Positions 50,377 through 59,130 of a stretch of DNA of 64,000 bases are shown here, piece after piece. A program made the translations under genes and the position numbers. Each line of letters starts with the position of its first letter. Position 1 is the first letter of the stretch. The notes beneath the pieces are model-generated. The model ran no database searches. It was not told the origin of the DNA and saw only the letters and a program-made list of their open reading frames with translations. The stretch covers positions 1 to 64,000 of the forward strand of contig CAZWAP010000010.1 of the NCBI GenBank assembly GCA_964632005.1, in the 5' to 3' direction. This stretch comes from CAZWAP01 sp964632005 (GTDB taxonomy: Bacteria > Planctomycetota > Phycisphaerae > Sedimentisphaerales > Anaerobacaceae).

Positions 50377-51543
50377 TCAGTAGAAACCGAATTCGTAGGC
50401 CGCGTCGAACAGGGCGACGATATTCTCCGGCGGCACGCCGAGCTGGATGTTGTGCACGTTGTTGAAAACGTAGCCGCCGCCGGCCTTGAATATTCCCAGG
50501 GCCTCTCTGACGTGCTCTCTTACCTGCGGGGGCGTCGCGTTGGGCAGGACGTGCTGGGCATCGATGGCACCGCCCCAGAAGCAAAGCCGTTGCCCGAAGG
50601 TCTGCTTGAGGCGCCGGCGGTCCATATCTCTGGCCCCGACCTGGATGGGGTTGAGGATATCGACGCCGATCTCCAGCAAATCCGGGATGAATTGCACGAC
50701 CGAACCGCAGCTATGATACCACAGCTTTGCGGAAGTAAGCGACTTGATATGGCCGATCAGTCTTTTCTGTCGTGGCTTTACCACCTTTCGGTAGAAATCC
50801 GGACAGAACAAAGGCCCGTTCTGGCCGGCCAGGTCGTCCCCTATCATCACCACGTCCACCAGGTCGCCCACCTCTGCCAGAAGGCCGCTGTAGTAATCCA
50901 GCCAGAACTGCAGCGTTCTATCCAGCAGGGCCTCGCAAAAGGCGGGGTTCTCCTTCATATCGATAAACCAGCGCTCCAGGCCTCGCATATACCAGCAAAT
51001 CTCGTACACCACCCCCCCGATTCCCGTACATATCGCGTAGGGGCTGTCGCGGCGCAAGCGAAGGGCCTCTTCGCGTAGGCCGGTGAATCGCGTCGGGTCG
51101 TTGCCCTTCGGGAAAGGATATTCCCGGAGGGTCTGGATAGTGGCCTGGGCCAGCGGATGATGCGAGATGTCCATATAAAGCTGCTGGTCGTCGGGCATCG
51201 ACCATATCACGCCGAACTCGTCTTTCAAGTCGTGCCAGATCCGCCCGTCACGCTTGTTGACTTCTACCCCACCCTTGAAGCCCTCCGGCGCGTGAGCGCA
51301 GAGGTAACGCGTATCGACACGAAAGCGTTTCAAGAGCTCTTCGCAAGGCCTGGCCAATTGCTGCACCGGATCGAGGATCGTAAGCTCATCTTCCATCCCC
51401 AGGTAATCGAGCAGTGCTTTGTAGGCGGCCTTGTGTATACCCGTCTGAAAGCCCCCCAGGTCTATGGGCACCCGATCGGGCAACTGATGGTTCAAAGCCG
51501 CTTCAAGGCGCTGCCTTGAGGTCATTGTCTCTTTCTTCGCCAT
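50377..51543 (-). CDS. uroporphyrinogen decarboxylase (URO-D) family protein, methyltransferase-like branch
   Basis: 388 residues. SRQRLEAALNHQLPDRVPIDLGG is the usual start of the MtaA/CmuA-like URO-D branch. VVMIGDDLAGQNGPLFCPDFYRKVVKP and LWYHSCGSVVQFIPDLLEIGVDILNPIQ carry a His-x-Cys pair that could bind zinc as in corrinoid methyltransferases, and GGYVFNNVHNIQLGVPPENI closes the barrel. True HemE enzymes start differently, so heme synthesis is unlikely. Such proteins are common next to sugar genes in planctomycetes, with unknown chemistry. The ATG at 51543 follows AGGGAG by 8 bases and lies 31 bp after the RhaT-type gene. Confidence 0.82.
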   Translation of the reverse strand: MAKKETMTSRQRLEAALNHQLPDRVPIDLGGFQTGIHKAAYKALLDYLGMEDELTILDPVQQLARPCEELLKRFRVDTRYLCAHAPEGFKGGVEVNKRDGRIWHDLKDEFGVIWSMPDDQQLYMDISHHPLAQATIQTLREYPFPKGNDPTRFTGLREEALRLRRDSPYAICTGIGGVVYEICWYMRGLERWFIDMKENPAFCEALLDRTLQFWLDYYSGLLAEVGDLVDVVMIGDDLAGQNGPLFCPDFYRKVVKPRQKRLIGHIKSLTSAKLWYHSCGSVVQFIPDLLEIGVDILNPIQVGARDMDRRRLKQTFGQRLCFWGGAIDAQHVLPNATPPQVREHVREALGIFKAGGGYVFNNVHNIQLGVPPENIVALFDAAYEFGFY

Positions 51544-51574
51544 CTGTGCTCTCCCTGCGGGCTCAGGCGTCACC

Positions 51575-52621
51575 TCAAAGGCCGCGCGACTCCAGGTAGC
51601 TGCCCAGCCCAACGATGAATATGGAGACCATCAGGGCCACTATCCCTGCCAGGATTCTCCGGTGTGTGCGTCGGCTTGTGCCCTTCCATTCACGGAAGAC
51701 CACGCCCCATAGGTTGCTAAAGACGATTATAAAGGCCATGTGGATCGTCCAACTTGAAAAGCCATACGCGCCCATCCGTGTCTTGCCCATCCCGTAGAAC
51801 ATAAACTGCAGATACCACGTGACGCCGGCCAGTGCGCTGAAAAGGTAGTTCGCGCCCAGCGGCGCTTTGCGCGGCTCGATATAGTCTGTTATCGTCCTGT
51901 TCTTCAGGTTGAGCAGGATGCACCAGACGAAATTGGTCGTGAACCCGCCGGCGAGTATGAACAAAAACACCGGCGTGTTCACCCATAACGAAGGCGTCCC
52001 GTGTTTTGCCGCCAGTGCGGCGATCGGCTCGCCGGCGGCGATTCCGAGCGCCATACACGCGCTCATCACCCCGGCGAATATTGCTACCCAGAGCCCTTTT
52101 ACAAAGTCGAATTCCTTGATCGTCCGGCGTTTCTCCTCGTCGCCGAGTTCTTTTTCTTTTGACATCCCGGCCCAGCCGCAGACCGCGATCCCACCCAGGC
52201 AAACCACGATCCCCGTCAGCGTCGTCAGCCCCGAAGCACGCCCGATCAGCCCGGCAAATTCCCCCTTGAATACCGGGGGGATCACCGTACCAAAGGCCGC
52301 GCAGAATCCCAGGGCGATCGCGTATCCGAGCGACATTCCCAGATACCGCATCGACAGCCCGAAGGTCAGACCGCCGATGCCCCACAACACCCCGAAAACA
52401 TACGCCCACGACGCGCTGCGCGCGGGGGCATTGCGTACCAGATCCAGCAGCTCGGGCACGGTCAAGAATGCCACCACCCACGGAGCGATAATCCACGAAA
52501 ACACTCCCGCAGTGAGCCAGTAGCTCTCCCAGGCCCAGTTTCGAACCTTTTTGAACGGGATGTAAAAACTCCCCGCCGCGAATCCCCCCAGGCCATGCAA
52601 TATAACGCCCAGTGCCACCAT
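51575..52621 (-). CDS. L-rhamnose/proton symporter family (RhaT-like) permease
   Basis: 348 residues with ten predicted membrane helices. The start VALGVILHGLGGFAAGSFYIPFKKVRNWAWE fits the RhaT family, as do GLTFGLSMRYLGMSLGYAIALGFCAAFGT and WYLQFMFYGMGKTRMG. It probably imports a deoxyhexose or other sugar with protons. The ATG at 52621 follows GGAAGGGG by 8 bases; an upstream TTG at 52639 is less likely. First gene of a two-gene unit with the URO-D protein. No rhamnose kinase or aldolase gene is nearby. Confidence 0.88.
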   Translation of the reverse strand: MVALGVILHGLGGFAAGSFYIPFKKVRNWAWESYWLTAGVFSWIIAPWVVAFLTVPELLDLVRNAPARSASWAYVFGVLWGIGGLTFGLSMRYLGMSLGYAIALGFCAAFGTVIPPVFKGEFAGLIGRASGLTTLTGIVVCLGGIAVCGWAGMSKEKELGDEEKRRTIKEFDFVKGLWVAIFAGVMSACMALGIAAGEPIAALAAKHGTPSLWVNTPVFLFILAGGFTTNFVWCILLNLKNRTITDYIEPRKAPLGANYLFSALAGVTWYLQFMFYGMGKTRMGAYGFSSWTIHMAFIIVFSNLWGVVFREWKGTSRRTHRRILAGIVALMVSIFIVGLGSYLESRGL

Positions 52622-52814
52622 AGGCTGGTCCCCTTCCAAATCGAATCGCCGGCATCATCGCCGAGCGTACTCGGCTGCGCCCGTGTTGCGCAGCGACCCA
52701 CACGATACCGCATCCGGCCGTCTTGAACAATGCCTTTTTTGCCATCGCCGTGGGCGAGGGCCGCTGACGCGTCCCGGGTCGCGAGGTCCCCAGGGCAAGC
52801 CCGGTGAAATATTG

Positions 52815-52845
52815 TTGACAGGACCAGCGGATGGCCGAGTAATAT
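52815..52845 (+). promoter_or_regulatory. mltA promoter
   Basis: TTGACA (52815-52820), a 19-bp spacer and TAATAT (52840-52845). The spacing is slightly long. The leader is about 33 bases. Confidence 0.5.
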
Positions 52846-52884
52846 ACGAGGGTTTTGAGTTTTTTGGACAAACGGAGTTACAGG

Positions 52885-54093
52885 ATGACACGAGAGATTT
52901 TTTTGTGGGCGGTTCTGGTCTGCTGGCTGGTTTTCTCGGGCTGCAAGACCCGTGTGGCCGAGGTCAAGTCGCCGTACGACAGGCCGTTGCCGTCCGGCCA
53001 GGAGGCCCTGCGCAAGATAACCGACCCGGCCGAGATACCCGACTTCACGATGGCCTGCCTGGACCTGAAGGATCTGCGGACGGCCATCGAGCGGAGCCTG
53101 AGCTATCTCAGCAAGCCGTCAAGCCGCAATTTCTATCCCTCGGGCCAGATCACGCACGAGCGGGTTGTCCGCAGCCTGGAGGCGTTCCTGGAGCTGCTGG
53201 ATTCAGGTTTGCGGGGCCGGCAGTTGAACCAGGCGATCCGAGAGCGGTTCGACGTTTATATGTCCGTAGGTTGTGACGACAGGGGAACCGTTCTGTTTAC
53301 CGGCTATTACACGCCGATCTTCGAAGGCTCGATGGAGCGGACCGAGCGCTTCAAGTATCCCTTGTACAGCCCGCCCGACGACCTGGTGAAGGGCCCTGAC
53401 GGCCAGATACTGGGCCGGCGGACCTCGGACGGCAGGATAGAGCCTTATCCCCAGCGTGCCGTCATCGAGGCGGCCAGGATACTGCGGGGCAAAGAACTGG
53501 TATGGCTTGCCGATCCGTTCGAGGCGTATATCGCCCACGTCCAGGGCTCGGCCAGGATCCGCCTGCCCGACGGGCAATTGATAACCGTCGGTTATGCCGC
53601 GAGCAACGGCCACGAGTACCGCAGCGTAAGCCGGGAGCTCGTCAAGGACGGCCTGATACGCTCCGACCAGTTGAGCCTCTCGGCGATGATCCAGTTCTTC
53701 AAGGCGCATCCCGAGTTGGTGGACAGCTATGTCCGCCGGAATCCCAGGTTTGTATTCTTCCAGAAAGAGGAAAGTATGGCCCGCGGCAGCCTCAACGAGG
53801 AAGTTACCCCTATGCGGACAATAGCGACGGACAAGTCGATCTTCCCGCGCGGGGCCCTGGCCTTCATCCAGACCACCCTGCCGGGCGCCGCCGGCGGTGG
53901 CGTTGTGAGCCAGCCTTACAGTGGCTTTGCGCTGGACCAGGATACCGGTGGGGCAATACGAGCGCCCGGGCGATGTGATCTCTACATAGGTGTCGGCGAT
54001 GAGGCCGGAAAACTGGCCGGCCAGACTTACCAGGAGGGAAAGCTCTACTACCTGTTCGTAAAAAAAGAAGATACCGGCGCTTTGCGGTATTGA
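52885..54093 (+). CDS. mltA: membrane-bound lytic murein transglycosylase A (MltA)
   Basis: Cleaves the glycan strand of peptidoglycan to 1,6-anhydro-muropeptides. 402 residues. The lipoprotein signal ends LVFSGC, giving an outer-membrane anchor. The MltA domain has FTGYYTPIFEGS, IEPYPQRAVIEAARIL, AYIAHVQGSARIRLPDGQ and VGYAASNGHEYRS. The C-terminal 3D domain has DTGGAIRAPGRCDLYIGVGDEA, which holds the catalytic Asp region. GGAG lies 8 bases before the ATG. The entericidin-like gene follows after 33 bp. Confidence 0.94.
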   Translation: MTREIFLWAVLVCWLVFSGCKTRVAEVKSPYDRPLPSGQEALRKITDPAEIPDFTMACLDLKDLRTAIERSLSYLSKPSSRNFYPSGQITHERVVRSLEAFLELLDSGLRGRQLNQAIRERFDVYMSVGCDDRGTVLFTGYYTPIFEGSMERTERFKYPLYSPPDDLVKGPDGQILGRRTSDGRIEPYPQRAVIEAARILRGKELVWLADPFEAYIAHVQGSARIRLPDGQLITVGYAASNGHEYRSVSRELVKDGLIRSDQLSLSAMIQFFKAHPELVDSYVRRNPRFVFFQKEESMARGSLNEEVTPMRTIATDKSIFPRGALAFIQTTLPGAAGGGVVSQPYSGFALDQDTGGAIRAPGRCDLYIGVGDEAGKLAGQTYQEGKLYYLFVKKEDTGALRY

Positions 54094-54126
54094 CCGGTGC
54101 GAACAAGGCTGCAAGGAGGTCCGAAG

Positions 54127-54267
54127 ATGCTCAAGAAGGTGCTTCTGCCGCTTGTCCTGGTCGTGTTTACGCTGGCGATTGTCGGATGCAACACGGCCAA
54201 GGGATTGAAGGAAGACGTTACCTTCATCGGCGATAAGACCGTCGAGTTCATCGAGAAAGACGATTGA
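54127..54267 (+). CDS. entericidin-like small lipoprotein
   Basis: 46 residues: a hydrophobic leader (KKVLLPLVLVVFTLAIVGC) with lipobox IVGC, then CNTAKGLKEDVTFIGDKTVE and an acidic tail. The short NTxxGxxxDVxxxGdk pattern matches the entericidin family of tiny envelope lipoproteins. A strong AAGGAGG lies 6 bases before the ATG. It lies between mltA and the DUF1566 gene on the same strand. The cellular role is unclear; entericidins are linked to envelope stress and lysis in enterobacteria. Confidence 0.8.
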   Translation: MLKKVLLPLVLVVFTLAIVGCNTAKGLKEDVTFIGDKTVEFIEKDD

Positions 54268-54342
54268 GCTGGCTCGATGTGGACGATGCCGTTGTTTGTG
54301 CCTTGTGGTAGAGGCCGGAGGGAGAACGCACCTGGTGGCTCG

Positions 54343-55758
54343 ATGTCGATATGGCAACCCGTCTTGACGGTGGTGCTGGCTTTGCTGCCGATCTGCGGGC
54401 TCGGGCAGACAGGGCCGGAGGAAAAACCGGCTGAGAAGACGACGCGGGAGTCGGTAAGGACATCGGTCGAGCGACAGCGCCAGAAGCCCAGCGCCAGATA
54501 CCCGATCGTCGATACCGGTCAGGAGCGGTGCTACGGCGACCGCAGGCAGATCGAGTGTCCCGGACAGACGGAGCCTTTCTTCGGGCAGGACGCCCAGTAT
54601 CTGGGCAACCGGCCGACGTACCGCGACAACGGCGACGGCACCATCCTCGATGTTGTTACCGGCCTGACGTGGCAGAAGGACCCCGGCGAGAAGAAGACCT
54701 ACGCCGAAGCGCTCGAGGGAGCCTCGGCCTGCCGGACCGGCGGCTACGATGACTGGAGGCTCCCCAGCATCAAGGAGCTCTACTCGCTGATCCTGTTCAG
54801 CGGCGAAGACATCGACCCGCGCGCGACCGACACATCGAGACTGAAGCCGTTCATAGATACGAGGTTTTTCCGGTTCAGGTACGGCGACCCGGCCAGGGGG
54901 GAGCGCGTCATCGACTCGCAGTTCGCAACATCGACGAGGTACGTCGGCACGACGATGCGCGGCAACAGGACGATGTTCGGCGTGAATTTCGCCGACGGGC
55001 GGATCAAGGGATACCCGATAGACCGCGGCCGACGTGGTCAGCCGAAATACTATGTGCTTTACGTCCGCGGGAACCCGGACTACGGCAAGAATGACTTCCA
55101 CGACAACGGCGACGGGACCATCACAGACCGCGCCACAGGACTTACCTGGACGAAGCTCGACAGCGGACACTTAAAGGCAGGTCCGAGGGGGGACGGAAGG
55201 CTGAACTGGCGAGAGGCGCTGGAATGGGCCGAGAACCTCGAATATGCAGGCTACTCCGACTGGCGGCTGCCCAACGCCAAGGAGCTGCAGAGCATCGTGG
55301 ACTACACGCGCTCGCCCGAGACGACGGGTTCGGCGGCGATAGACCCGGTGTTCCGCGTGACGCCCATCCGCGACGCGCTCGGCAGGCTTGACTATCCTTA
55401 CTACTGGACCAGCACGACCCACAAGCGGATGGGCAGGGGCGACGCGGCGGTCTACGTGGCGTTCGGCCGGGCGCAAGGGTGGATGCGCGGTCGCTTGGGG
55501 GTCTTCGAGTTGCTCGACGTGCATGGGGCCGGCGCCCAGCGCAGCGATCCCAAGTCTGGTGATCCGTCTGTCTTCAGGTACGGCCGTGGCCCGCAGGGGG
55601 ACGTGGTTTCGATCTATAACATGGTCCGGCCCGTGCGCGGCGGCAAGGCGGCGCGCAGGTCGTGCAGGGCTGGTACGGCGTCTCCGGTCTTCGAAACTGG
55701 CCGTCGGAGCACGTTGCAGGGCGGGCAGGCGCCGTGGAGGACCTCCTCCGGCAGGTAG
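54343..55758 (+). CDS. secreted DUF1566 (Lcl C-terminal domain) protein with two repeats
   Basis: 471 residues with a signal peptide (WQPVLTVVLALLPICGLGQ). Two Lcl/DUF1566 domains are visible: RDNGDGTILDVVTGLTWQKD...GYDDWRLPSIKELYSL and HDNGDGTITDRATGLTWTKL...GYSDWRLPNAKELQSI. These C-type-lectin-like domains occur in surface proteins, and the function is unknown. The last 35 residues are Arg-rich and probably lie outside the fold. The ATG at 54343 is placed at the signal peptide, with a weak ribosome binding site (GGTGG). It precedes the two-component genes. Confidence 0.8.
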   Translation: MSIWQPVLTVVLALLPICGLGQTGPEEKPAEKTTRESVRTSVERQRQKPSARYPIVDTGQERCYGDRRQIECPGQTEPFFGQDAQYLGNRPTYRDNGDGTILDVVTGLTWQKDPGEKKTYAEALEGASACRTGGYDDWRLPSIKELYSLILFSGEDIDPRATDTSRLKPFIDTRFFRFRYGDPARGERVIDSQFATSTRYVGTTMRGNRTMFGVNFADGRIKGYPIDRGRRGQPKYYVLYVRGNPDYGKNDFHDNGDGTITDRATGLTWTKLDSGHLKAGPRGDGRLNWREALEWAENLEYAGYSDWRLPNAKELQSIVDYTRSPETTGSAAIDPVFRVTPIRDALGRLDYPYYWTSTTHKRMGRGDAAVYVAFGRAQGWMRGRLGVFELLDVHGAGAQRSDPKSGDPSVFRYGRGPQGDVVSIYNMVRPVRGGKAARRSCRAGTASPVFETGRRSTLQGGQAPWRTSSGR

Positions 55759-55800
55759 AAGGCCCAACAGGCCCCGGAACGCCGTTTGAGCGGCTGGGTT

Positions 55801-55845
55801 TTTACACAACATTTACACATCCCCGAAGGCCATTTGCCGTATAAT
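55801..55845 (+). promoter_or_regulatory. promoter with phased direct repeats in front of the response regulator
   Basis: TTTACAC occurs at 55801-55807 and 55812-55818, a 7-bp box with a 4-bp spacer and 11-bp period, the geometry bound by tandem OmpR/PhoB-family dimers. A perfect TATAAT (55840-55845) follows. No good -35 is seen at the normal distance, as in activator-dependent Pho-type promoters. Autoregulation by the downstream regulator is the obvious inference. Confidence 0.6.
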
Positions 55846-55870
55846 GGATGTATACTCTATAGGTGGGATT

Positions 55871-56569
55871 ATGAACCAAAAAGCGTCCATACTGGTAGTC
55901 GAAGACGAGCAGAAGATCCTCACTGCACTGCGGGATTTCCTCGAATACAAGGGTTTCGACGTAACCGAAGCCACCGACGGCCTCGAGGCCGAGCGCATCG
56001 CAGGCTCGGTCACCTTCGACCTGATACTGCTGGACCTTATGCTCCCGAAGATAAGCGGCGAGCAGCTCTGTACGAGGTGGCGCCGCGCCGGCCTGCAAAC
56101 ACCGATCATTATGCTCACCGCAAAGGGCCGCGAGAGCGAAAAGGTCGAGGGCCTCAACATAGGCGCCGACGACTACATCACCAAGCCCTTCTCGCTGGAA
56201 GAACTGCTTGCCCGGATAGAAGCCGTTCTGCGCCGCACTGACCCGGCCAGGGCCGTCGGACGGACGTTCGAATTCGCCGGCTTCTGCGTCGATGTCCCGG
56301 CCCTCAAGCTCCGCCGAAACAACGAGGAGATCGAGATTACCAGGCGTGAGGCCGCCATAATCCAGTATTTTGCGGCGAACCCGAACCGCGTGATCAGCAG
56401 GGAAGAGCTGTATAAACAGGTCTGGGGAGAAACAATGAGTGAATTGGGCACAAGGACGATGGATATGCACATCGCCAAGCTGAGGAGCAAGATCGAGAGC
56501 GATACGTCCGAGCCCCGTGCCATAAAGACGGTCCGCGGGGTCGGCTACAAGTACGAAACCGGTACGTAG
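55871..56569 (+). CDS. OmpR/PhoB-family response regulator
   Basis: 232 residues. The receiver domain has VVEDEQKI (acidic pocket), phospho-acceptor D55 (LILLDLMLP), MLTAKG (Thr) and DYITKPFS (Lys). The winged-helix domain shows ITRREAAIIQYFAANPNRVISREEL and IKTVRGVGYKYE. The ATG at 55871 follows AGGTGG. The partner histidine kinase starts 96 bp after the stop. Direct repeats upstream (55801-55818) suggest that it controls its own gene. Confidence 0.94.
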   Translation: MNQKASILVVEDEQKILTALRDFLEYKGFDVTEATDGLEAERIAGSVTFDLILLDLMLPKISGEQLCTRWRRAGLQTPIIMLTAKGRESEKVEGLNIGADDYITKPFSLEELLARIEAVLRRTDPARAVGRTFEFAGFCVDVPALKLRRNNEEIEITRREAAIIQYFAANPNRVISREELYKQVWGETMSELGTRTMDMHIAKLRSKIESDTSEPRAIKTVRGVGYKYETGT

Positions 56570-56665
56570 TGCCCGGTGATGCGTGCGGCCTGGCGATCGT
56601 CTGATATTTGATGTTGTCTCGGCATTTCACCGGCGGGCTGCGTTTTGGCATAAGGCGAAATACGT

Positions 56666-58750
56666 GTGTACAGACGTCTCATAATCCTCTCAGTGATAAT
56701 CTCGGCTGCACTGTCCGGCCTGGCCTGGCTGGGCTACCACTCTGTGCAGATCTGGGCGCACGGAATGGAAGGTGCGCGCCTGGGGGAGTTTGCCGCCGTA
56801 GCCGAGCAAATCAGAGAGGACGTCAAACGAAAACTCGACGAGTTCATCGAGGCCGAGCTTCAAAGACCCTATACCGAGTATCTGACCTACTACGTCCCCG
56901 ACAGTGCGCTGCCGGCCCAGGCCCAGATGCCGCTGCTGCGTTCTCCTCTGGCGGGCAAGCTCGAGCACGGCCTGGCTTACGGGCAGTTCCAGATCGAGCC
57001 TGACGGGACAATCACCACGCCCAACGATGGTCTCCTGGCCGAACACCAGCTTGATCAAGACCCCGGATTCCGCGCCGCGCTGATCTCGTACAAGAAGAAT
57101 CTCGAATCGAACCTTCTGCCGGCCCTCAGCCGGTTCAACGCCGAGCAGCCCTACCTCGTGCTGGGCAGCCGTTTGGCATCTACCGGCCCGGCGCAGAGAG
57201 TGGGCAAGCAGGTCGACCGAAAAGGCGAGTCCGGGCAGAAGGGCCCGGGCCGGTTCGCCGGAACCAACCTTGCCATAGAAAGTCTGCAGAGCCTCGACGA
57301 GAAAACCCAGATCGTCCAGCGAAACCGCGCTTACGTCGAGCAGGACCTGACGAGCAACGCCCCCGGCATCCGGCAGCACGACTCCCAGGCCGTCCCCACG
57401 GGACCATCGGCCGAGCAGGCCAAGCAGTCCGAACAGGCCGAAGAGTCCGACGAGGCCCCGCTTGCTGCCAGGGATAACGCCGAGCCATACCCGCCAGTGG
57501 CCTACGAAGCCTCGGACCGCCCCTCTGCCGAGGAAGCAGCATCCGCGGCCGCCAGCAGGCAGACTAGCGCCGGTCTCCCTGCCGGCCGGGTGCAGCGGAG
57601 ACTCACCAGCGCGGGCCGACAGCAGGAAATGGTCCAGGTCCGCATAGAACCCTTCGTGCCGGTCGTCGTGCCCACCACGGACGGCGAGGAGTCGATCTTC
57701 GGCGGGCAGGTCTTTATGCTACGCCACGTCCAGATCGAAGAGAGGCACTTCATCCAGGGTTTCAAGCTCAACGAGAAAGAGCTCATCAAGGAGGTGCGGG
57801 AATCTGCCGCTCGCTTTATGCGGGAGGGTATGGCCTTCAGAATAGCCCGCCAAGCGAGCGAACGCTCGTCGTATACCGCCATCCTGGACTTCGGCTTTGG
57901 CCAGGTGATACTGAATCTTATGGAGACCGACCCCGGCCGACTGGCGAGACAGGTCGCCCAGTTGCGATACTGGTATTTCAGCATAATCGTGGTCGTCGTC
58001 GTAGCCGTCGCAGCAGGGCTCGCGAGTCTCTGGCTAAACGCGCGCGCCCAACTGCAACTTGCACAGAAAAAAGACGACTTCATATCCGCCGTTTCGCACG
58101 AGCTGCGAACACCGCTTACCTCGATCCGAATGTACTCCGAAATGCTCGAGAAAAACTGGGTGAAGTCCGGCGAAAAGGCCAAAGAGTACCACAGGAATAT
58201 GAGGGCCGAGAGCGAAAGGCTTACCCGCCTGGTCGAAAATATCCTCGACTTTTCGCGGATCCAGAGGGGTCGCAAGAGGTACGAGTTCTGCCTCGGTGAC
58301 ATCAATACCTGTGTAGCCGGCGTGGTTGAGATGATGCGGCCGTATGCGGCCGAGAATGGCTTCACGATAAAAACACAATTCAGCCGCGTCGGCCGCTCCG
58401 CCTTCGACGGCGACGCCGTGACCCAGATAGTCGTCAATCTCCTCGACAACGCCGTCAAGTACGCCCGCAATGCCACCGAAAAAACGATCACGGTGCGAAC
58501 CAGACGCGATGGCCGATTCATCCTGATAGAAGTCGAGGATCACGGTCCGGGTGTCCCGCACCGCGACCGAAAGAGGATCTTCGAAGAATTCTATCGGACA
58601 GGGGCTGAGTCCACGCGCGAGACTACCGGCGCCGGGCTGGGCCTGGCGCTGGTAAAAAGATTCGCGTTCGCGCACAACGGGTTCGTCGAGATCGCAACGG
58701 CCCGACCTGCTGGCGCCCTCTTTCGCGTCGCCCTCGCCGCCCAGATGTAG
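56666..58750 (+). CDS. membrane sensor histidine kinase with a large extracytoplasmic domain
   Basis: 694 residues. TM1 lies at about residues 5-25 and TM2 at about 432-457 (YWYFSIIVVVVVAVAAGLASLW). About 400 residues lie between them, including an Ala/Glu/Gln/Ser-rich low-complexity stretch (residues about 235-315) flanked by folded parts. The kinase core follows directly without HAMP: H478 in FISAVSHELRTPLTSIRMYSEML, N box VVNLLDNAVKYA, G1 EDHGPGVP, F box FEEFYR and G2 GAGLGLALVKRF. The start is GTG at 56666 with AAGG upstream. It partners the adjacent OmpR-type regulator. What it senses is unknown; the mltA, lipoprotein and DUF1566 neighbours hint at the envelope. Confidence 0.92.
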   Translation: MYRRLIILSVIISAALSGLAWLGYHSVQIWAHGMEGARLGEFAAVAEQIREDVKRKLDEFIEAELQRPYTEYLTYYVPDSALPAQAQMPLLRSPLAGKLEHGLAYGQFQIEPDGTITTPNDGLLAEHQLDQDPGFRAALISYKKNLESNLLPALSRFNAEQPYLVLGSRLASTGPAQRVGKQVDRKGESGQKGPGRFAGTNLAIESLQSLDEKTQIVQRNRAYVEQDLTSNAPGIRQHDSQAVPTGPSAEQAKQSEQAEESDEAPLAARDNAEPYPPVAYEASDRPSAEEAASAAASRQTSAGLPAGRVQRRLTSAGRQQEMVQVRIEPFVPVVVPTTDGEESIFGGQVFMLRHVQIEERHFIQGFKLNEKELIKEVRESAARFMREGMAFRIARQASERSSYTAILDFGFGQVILNLMETDPGRLARQVAQLRYWYFSIIVVVVVAVAAGLASLWLNARAQLQLAQKKDDFISAVSHELRTPLTSIRMYSEMLEKNWVKSGEKAKEYHRNMRAESERLTRLVENILDFSRIQRGRKRYEFCLGDINTCVAGVVEMMRPYAAENGFTIKTQFSRVGRSAFDGDAVTQIVVNLLDNAVKYARNATEKTITVRTRRDGRFILIEVEDHGPGVPHRDRKRIFEEFYRTGAESTRETTGAGLGLALVKRFAFAHNGFVEIATARPAGALFRVALAAQM

Positions 58751-58912
58751 AACGCTGCGGTCCCCAACGCCCGGGTTTGCCGAGTGAAATATCTCATCCG
58801 GCCCTTGCTGTTCTCAACCGATAAACAGCTACAAAAACCGTCTTTCTCCTGGCGCCTCCGATAGGGTAAAATGCGCCTTTACAATAAACAGCCACAACTG
58901 AAAGGGTGCGCT

Positions 58913-59086
58913 ATGCATCTGTCCAGAGGCGTATTACGACTGATCGTTGCGGCTGCACTCTGCGGTCCCGCTGTGCTGGCCTACAATCGGAGCCTCTATG
59001 TCATCAACCTTGCCATCACAAGCCCGCAGGACTCGGTCGGCGGGATCATCACCGCCGATAACAACGGCGGCGGGGCAGCGGTCTGA
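58913..59086 (+). CDS. small secreted protein of unknown function
   Basis: 57 residues: a signal peptide-like start (RGVLRLIVAAALCGPAVLAYN), then a short mature part ending in glycines (NNGGGAAV). No family recognised. AAAGGG lies 6 bases before the ATG at 58913; an in-frame ATG at 58871 lacks a leader. It follows the histidine kinase gene on the same strand. Confidence 0.5.
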   Translation: MHLSRGVLRLIVAAALCGPAVLAYNRSLYVINLAITSPQDSVGGIITADNNGGGAAV

Positions 59087-59130
59087 ACAAGACCAGGCCG
59101 ACCCCGAAACCTTTTTTAGGAGAAGAACAG

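Noticed and set aside
53203..55170. 655-codon open frame antisense to mltA and the DUF1566 gene
   Set aside because: Spans two clear plus-strand genes and the entericidin-like gene, so it cannot be a conserved protein; shadow frame.
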